Origin: Pontimonas sp.
GTDB taxonomy: Bacteria; Actinomycetota; Actinomycetes; Actinomycetales; Microbacteriaceae
Length of the DNA stretch: 6,322 nucleotides
Direction of reading: 5' to 3'
NCBI GenBank assembly: GCA_017852615.1
Contig: JAFMKX010000050.1
Span: forward strand, 1 to 6,322
Shown here one piece after another: positions 5,280-6,322 of the stretch. The position numbers and the translations under genes were made by a program. The notes under the pieces are model-generated. The model made no database searches. It saw nothing but the letters and a program-made list of their open reading frames with translations, and had not been told where the DNA came from. Every line of letters begins with the position of its first letter. The stretch's first letter is position 1.

Positions 5280-5855
5280 GTGGATATTCTTCCCCTCGGG
5301 ATTTCGGGCGCATGGTCGGTGGTGACCACACCCCACGGCGATGAGCGCGGTGTCTTTGTTGAATGGTTCCGACAAGACCACATCAGAACCCACACGGGGT
5401 TGAATTTCGAGACCGCACAAGCCAATCTTTCGGTCTCAGTACGCGGCGCCCTGAGGGGTATTCATTATGCAGACGTTCCCCCCGGCCAGGCCAAATATGT
5501 AACCTGCGTCTCTGGTGCGATTCTTGACTATGTGGTCGATATTCGCGTGGGGTCCCCTACTTTTGGGAAATGGGAGTCCATCTCGCTCAGTGCCGAGCAA
5601 CGCAATGCGGTTCTCATTGATGTCGGTCTGGGCCATGCTTTTGTGGCACTTGAGCCCAACACCACGGTCGCCTACCTGGTGAGTGATCATTTCAAACCAG
5701 ATTCAGAGCACGCCGTTAACCCCTTAGATCCAGATATTGGACTCGATTTCCCTATTGCTGCAGGGGAGTTGTCGATATCTCCTAAGGACGAGGCTGCACC
5801 GAGTCTTCAGCAGGCACGCGAAAATGGTGCTCTTCCGATATGGCAGGGGGCTTAG
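5280..5855 (+). CDS. rfbC: dTDP-4-dehydrorhamnose 3,5-epimerase RmlC
   Basis: RmlC epimerises dTDP-4-keto-6-deoxyglucose at carbons 3 and 5 to the L-rhamno form, between RmlB and RmlD. It is a cupin-fold (jelly-roll) dimer that needs no cofactor. The 191 residues are a typical length. Visible are DERGVFVEWF (21-30), QANLSVSVRGALRGIHY (47-63) with catalytic H62, the cupin strand KYVTCVSGAILDYVVDIR (72-89), GSPTFGKW (91-98) and AYLVSDHF (131-138) with Y132, the general acid. H62 and Y132 fall at the residue numbers known for M. tuberculosis RmlC, supporting the start. GTG at 5280 is the only start before the D..RG motif that is not blocked by the TAG at 5268. rmlA begins 4 nt after its stop, so the two form one operon. 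Confidence 0.95.
   Translation: MDILPLGISGAWSVVTTPHGDERGVFVEWFRQDHIRTHTGLNFETAQANLSVSVRGALRGIHYADVPPGQAKYVTCVSGAILDYVVDIRVGSPTFGKWESISLSAEQRNAVLIDVGLGHAFVALEPNTTVAYLVSDHFKPDSEHAVNPLDPDIGLDFPIAAGELSISPKDEAAPSLQQARENGALPIWQGA
5845..5850 (+). promoter_or_regulatory. Ribosome binding site of rmlA
   Basis: AGGGGG lies 9 nt before the ATG at 5860, within the last codons of rmlC. It is G-rich rather than the ideal AGGAGG, but adequately placed, and it supports this start. Confidence 0.5.
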
Positions 5856-5859
5856 TCCT

Positions 5860-6322
5860 ATGAAGGGGATCATTCTGGCCGGTGGTTCTGGCACGCGGTT
5901 GTGGCCCATCACCCGGGGTATTTCTAAGCAACTGATGCCGATTTATGACAAACCCATGATTTATTACCCTCTGTCGACTCTCATGATGGCGGGCATTCGA
6001 GAAGTCTTGCTGATTTCAACTCCCGATCATCAGGGACAATTTCAGGACTTGTTGGGCGATGGATCCTCACTGGGCATGAAAATTTCGTATGCGATTCAAG
6101 AAAGACCTGAAGGCCTGGCCCAAGCTTTTCTCATTGGCGAGGACTTTATTGGACAGGATTCCGTTGCGTTGGTCTTGGGGGACAATATTTTCCACGGAGC
6201 GGGGCTTGGACAGTCGCTACGGGCGCATTCAGACATCTCGGGTGGGCTAATTTTCGCTACTCATGTGTCTCATCCCGAAGCCTACGGTGTTGTGGAGTTT
6301 GACCAGTCGATGAAAGCTATGT
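5860..6322 (+). CDS. rfbA: Glucose-1-phosphate thymidylyltransferase RmlA (3' end outside window)
   Basis: RmlA joins glucose-1-phosphate and dTTP to give dTDP-glucose and pyrophosphate. It is the entry and usual feedback point of the rhamnose pathway, inhibited by dTDP-rhamnose in characterised homologues. Only the first 154 residues of an expected 290 or so are present; the frame is open to the window edge, so this is an edge effect and not a broken gene. The nucleotidyltransferase signature GGSGTRLWP (8-16) is followed by SKQLMPIYDKPMIYYPLS (22-39), QERPEGLAQAF (80-90), LGDNIFHG (106-113, with metal-binding D108) and HPEAYGVVEFD (138-148). These blocks separate RmlA from GlmU-like or UDP-glucose enzymes. 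The ATG at 5860 starts directly with the MKGIILAGG strand and lies 4 nt after the rmlC stop. Confidence 0.95.
   Translation, partial: MKGIILAGGSGTRLWPITRGISKQLMPIYDKPMIYYPLSTLMMAGIREVLLISTPDHQGQFQDLLGDGSSLGMKISYAIQERPEGLAQAFLIGEDFIGQDSVALVLGDNIFHGAGLGQSLRAHSDISGGLIFATHVSHPEAYGVVEFDQSMKAM

Noticed and set aside
1..6322. Mobile element, CRISPR array, tRNA/rRNA or defence system
   Set aside because: No transposase or integrase motifs, regularly spaced repeats, tRNA-like cloverleaf or rRNA signature were seen. Gene content is purine and dTDP-rhamnose metabolism plus glycosyltransferases.

Overview
The window looks like actinobacterial chromosome of moderate GC, roughly 53% by eye. The evidence is PurK with the actinobacterial-style block NELAMRPHNSGH, a rhamnosyltransferase closely resembling mycobacterial WbbL next to rmlD, many GTG starts, and several genes without a Shine-Dalgarno sequence but with a TANNNT hexamer six bases before the start. 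Moderate GC with very tight spacing would suit a small-genome freshwater Microbacteriaceae (Luna-type) lineage. That placement is inference; no rRNA or other taxonomic marker is present.

Layout. Positions 1-68 are a short non-coding or gene-tail stretch with a hairpin and a probable purK promoter. Positions 69-1657 (+) hold purK and purE, overlapping by 4 bp, which make carboxyaminoimidazole ribonucleotide in purine synthesis. Positions 1654-4375 (-) hold a three-gene operon read rmlB, rmlD, wbbL, with 4-bp stop/start overlaps throughout; its last gene converges on purE and the two stop codons overlap. Positions 4376-4480 are a divergent promoter region. Positions 4481-5855 (+) hold an uncharacterised family 2-like glycosyltransferase and rmlC, and from 5860 rmlA runs off the right edge.

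How the genes work together. RmlA, RmlB, RmlC and RmlD convert glucose-1-phosphate and dTTP to dTDP-L-rhamnose. The WbbL-like enzyme probably transfers rhamnose to a GlcNAc-diphospho-polyprenol primer for a rhamnose-containing wall polysaccharide. The glycosyltransferase at 4481 probably adds another sugar to the same or a related glycan, but its donor and acceptor cannot be read from sequence. purK and purE are housekeeping neighbours; in Mycobacterium tuberculosis purE/purK also lie a few genes from rmlD-wbbL.

I see no mobile element, CRISPR array, RNA gene or defence system. The gene content is ordinary. The most interesting signals are the three apparently leaderless GTG starts with -10-like hexamers in identical register, the GGCG/CGCC inverted repeats near them, and the unassigned glycosyltransferase inside the split rml locus.
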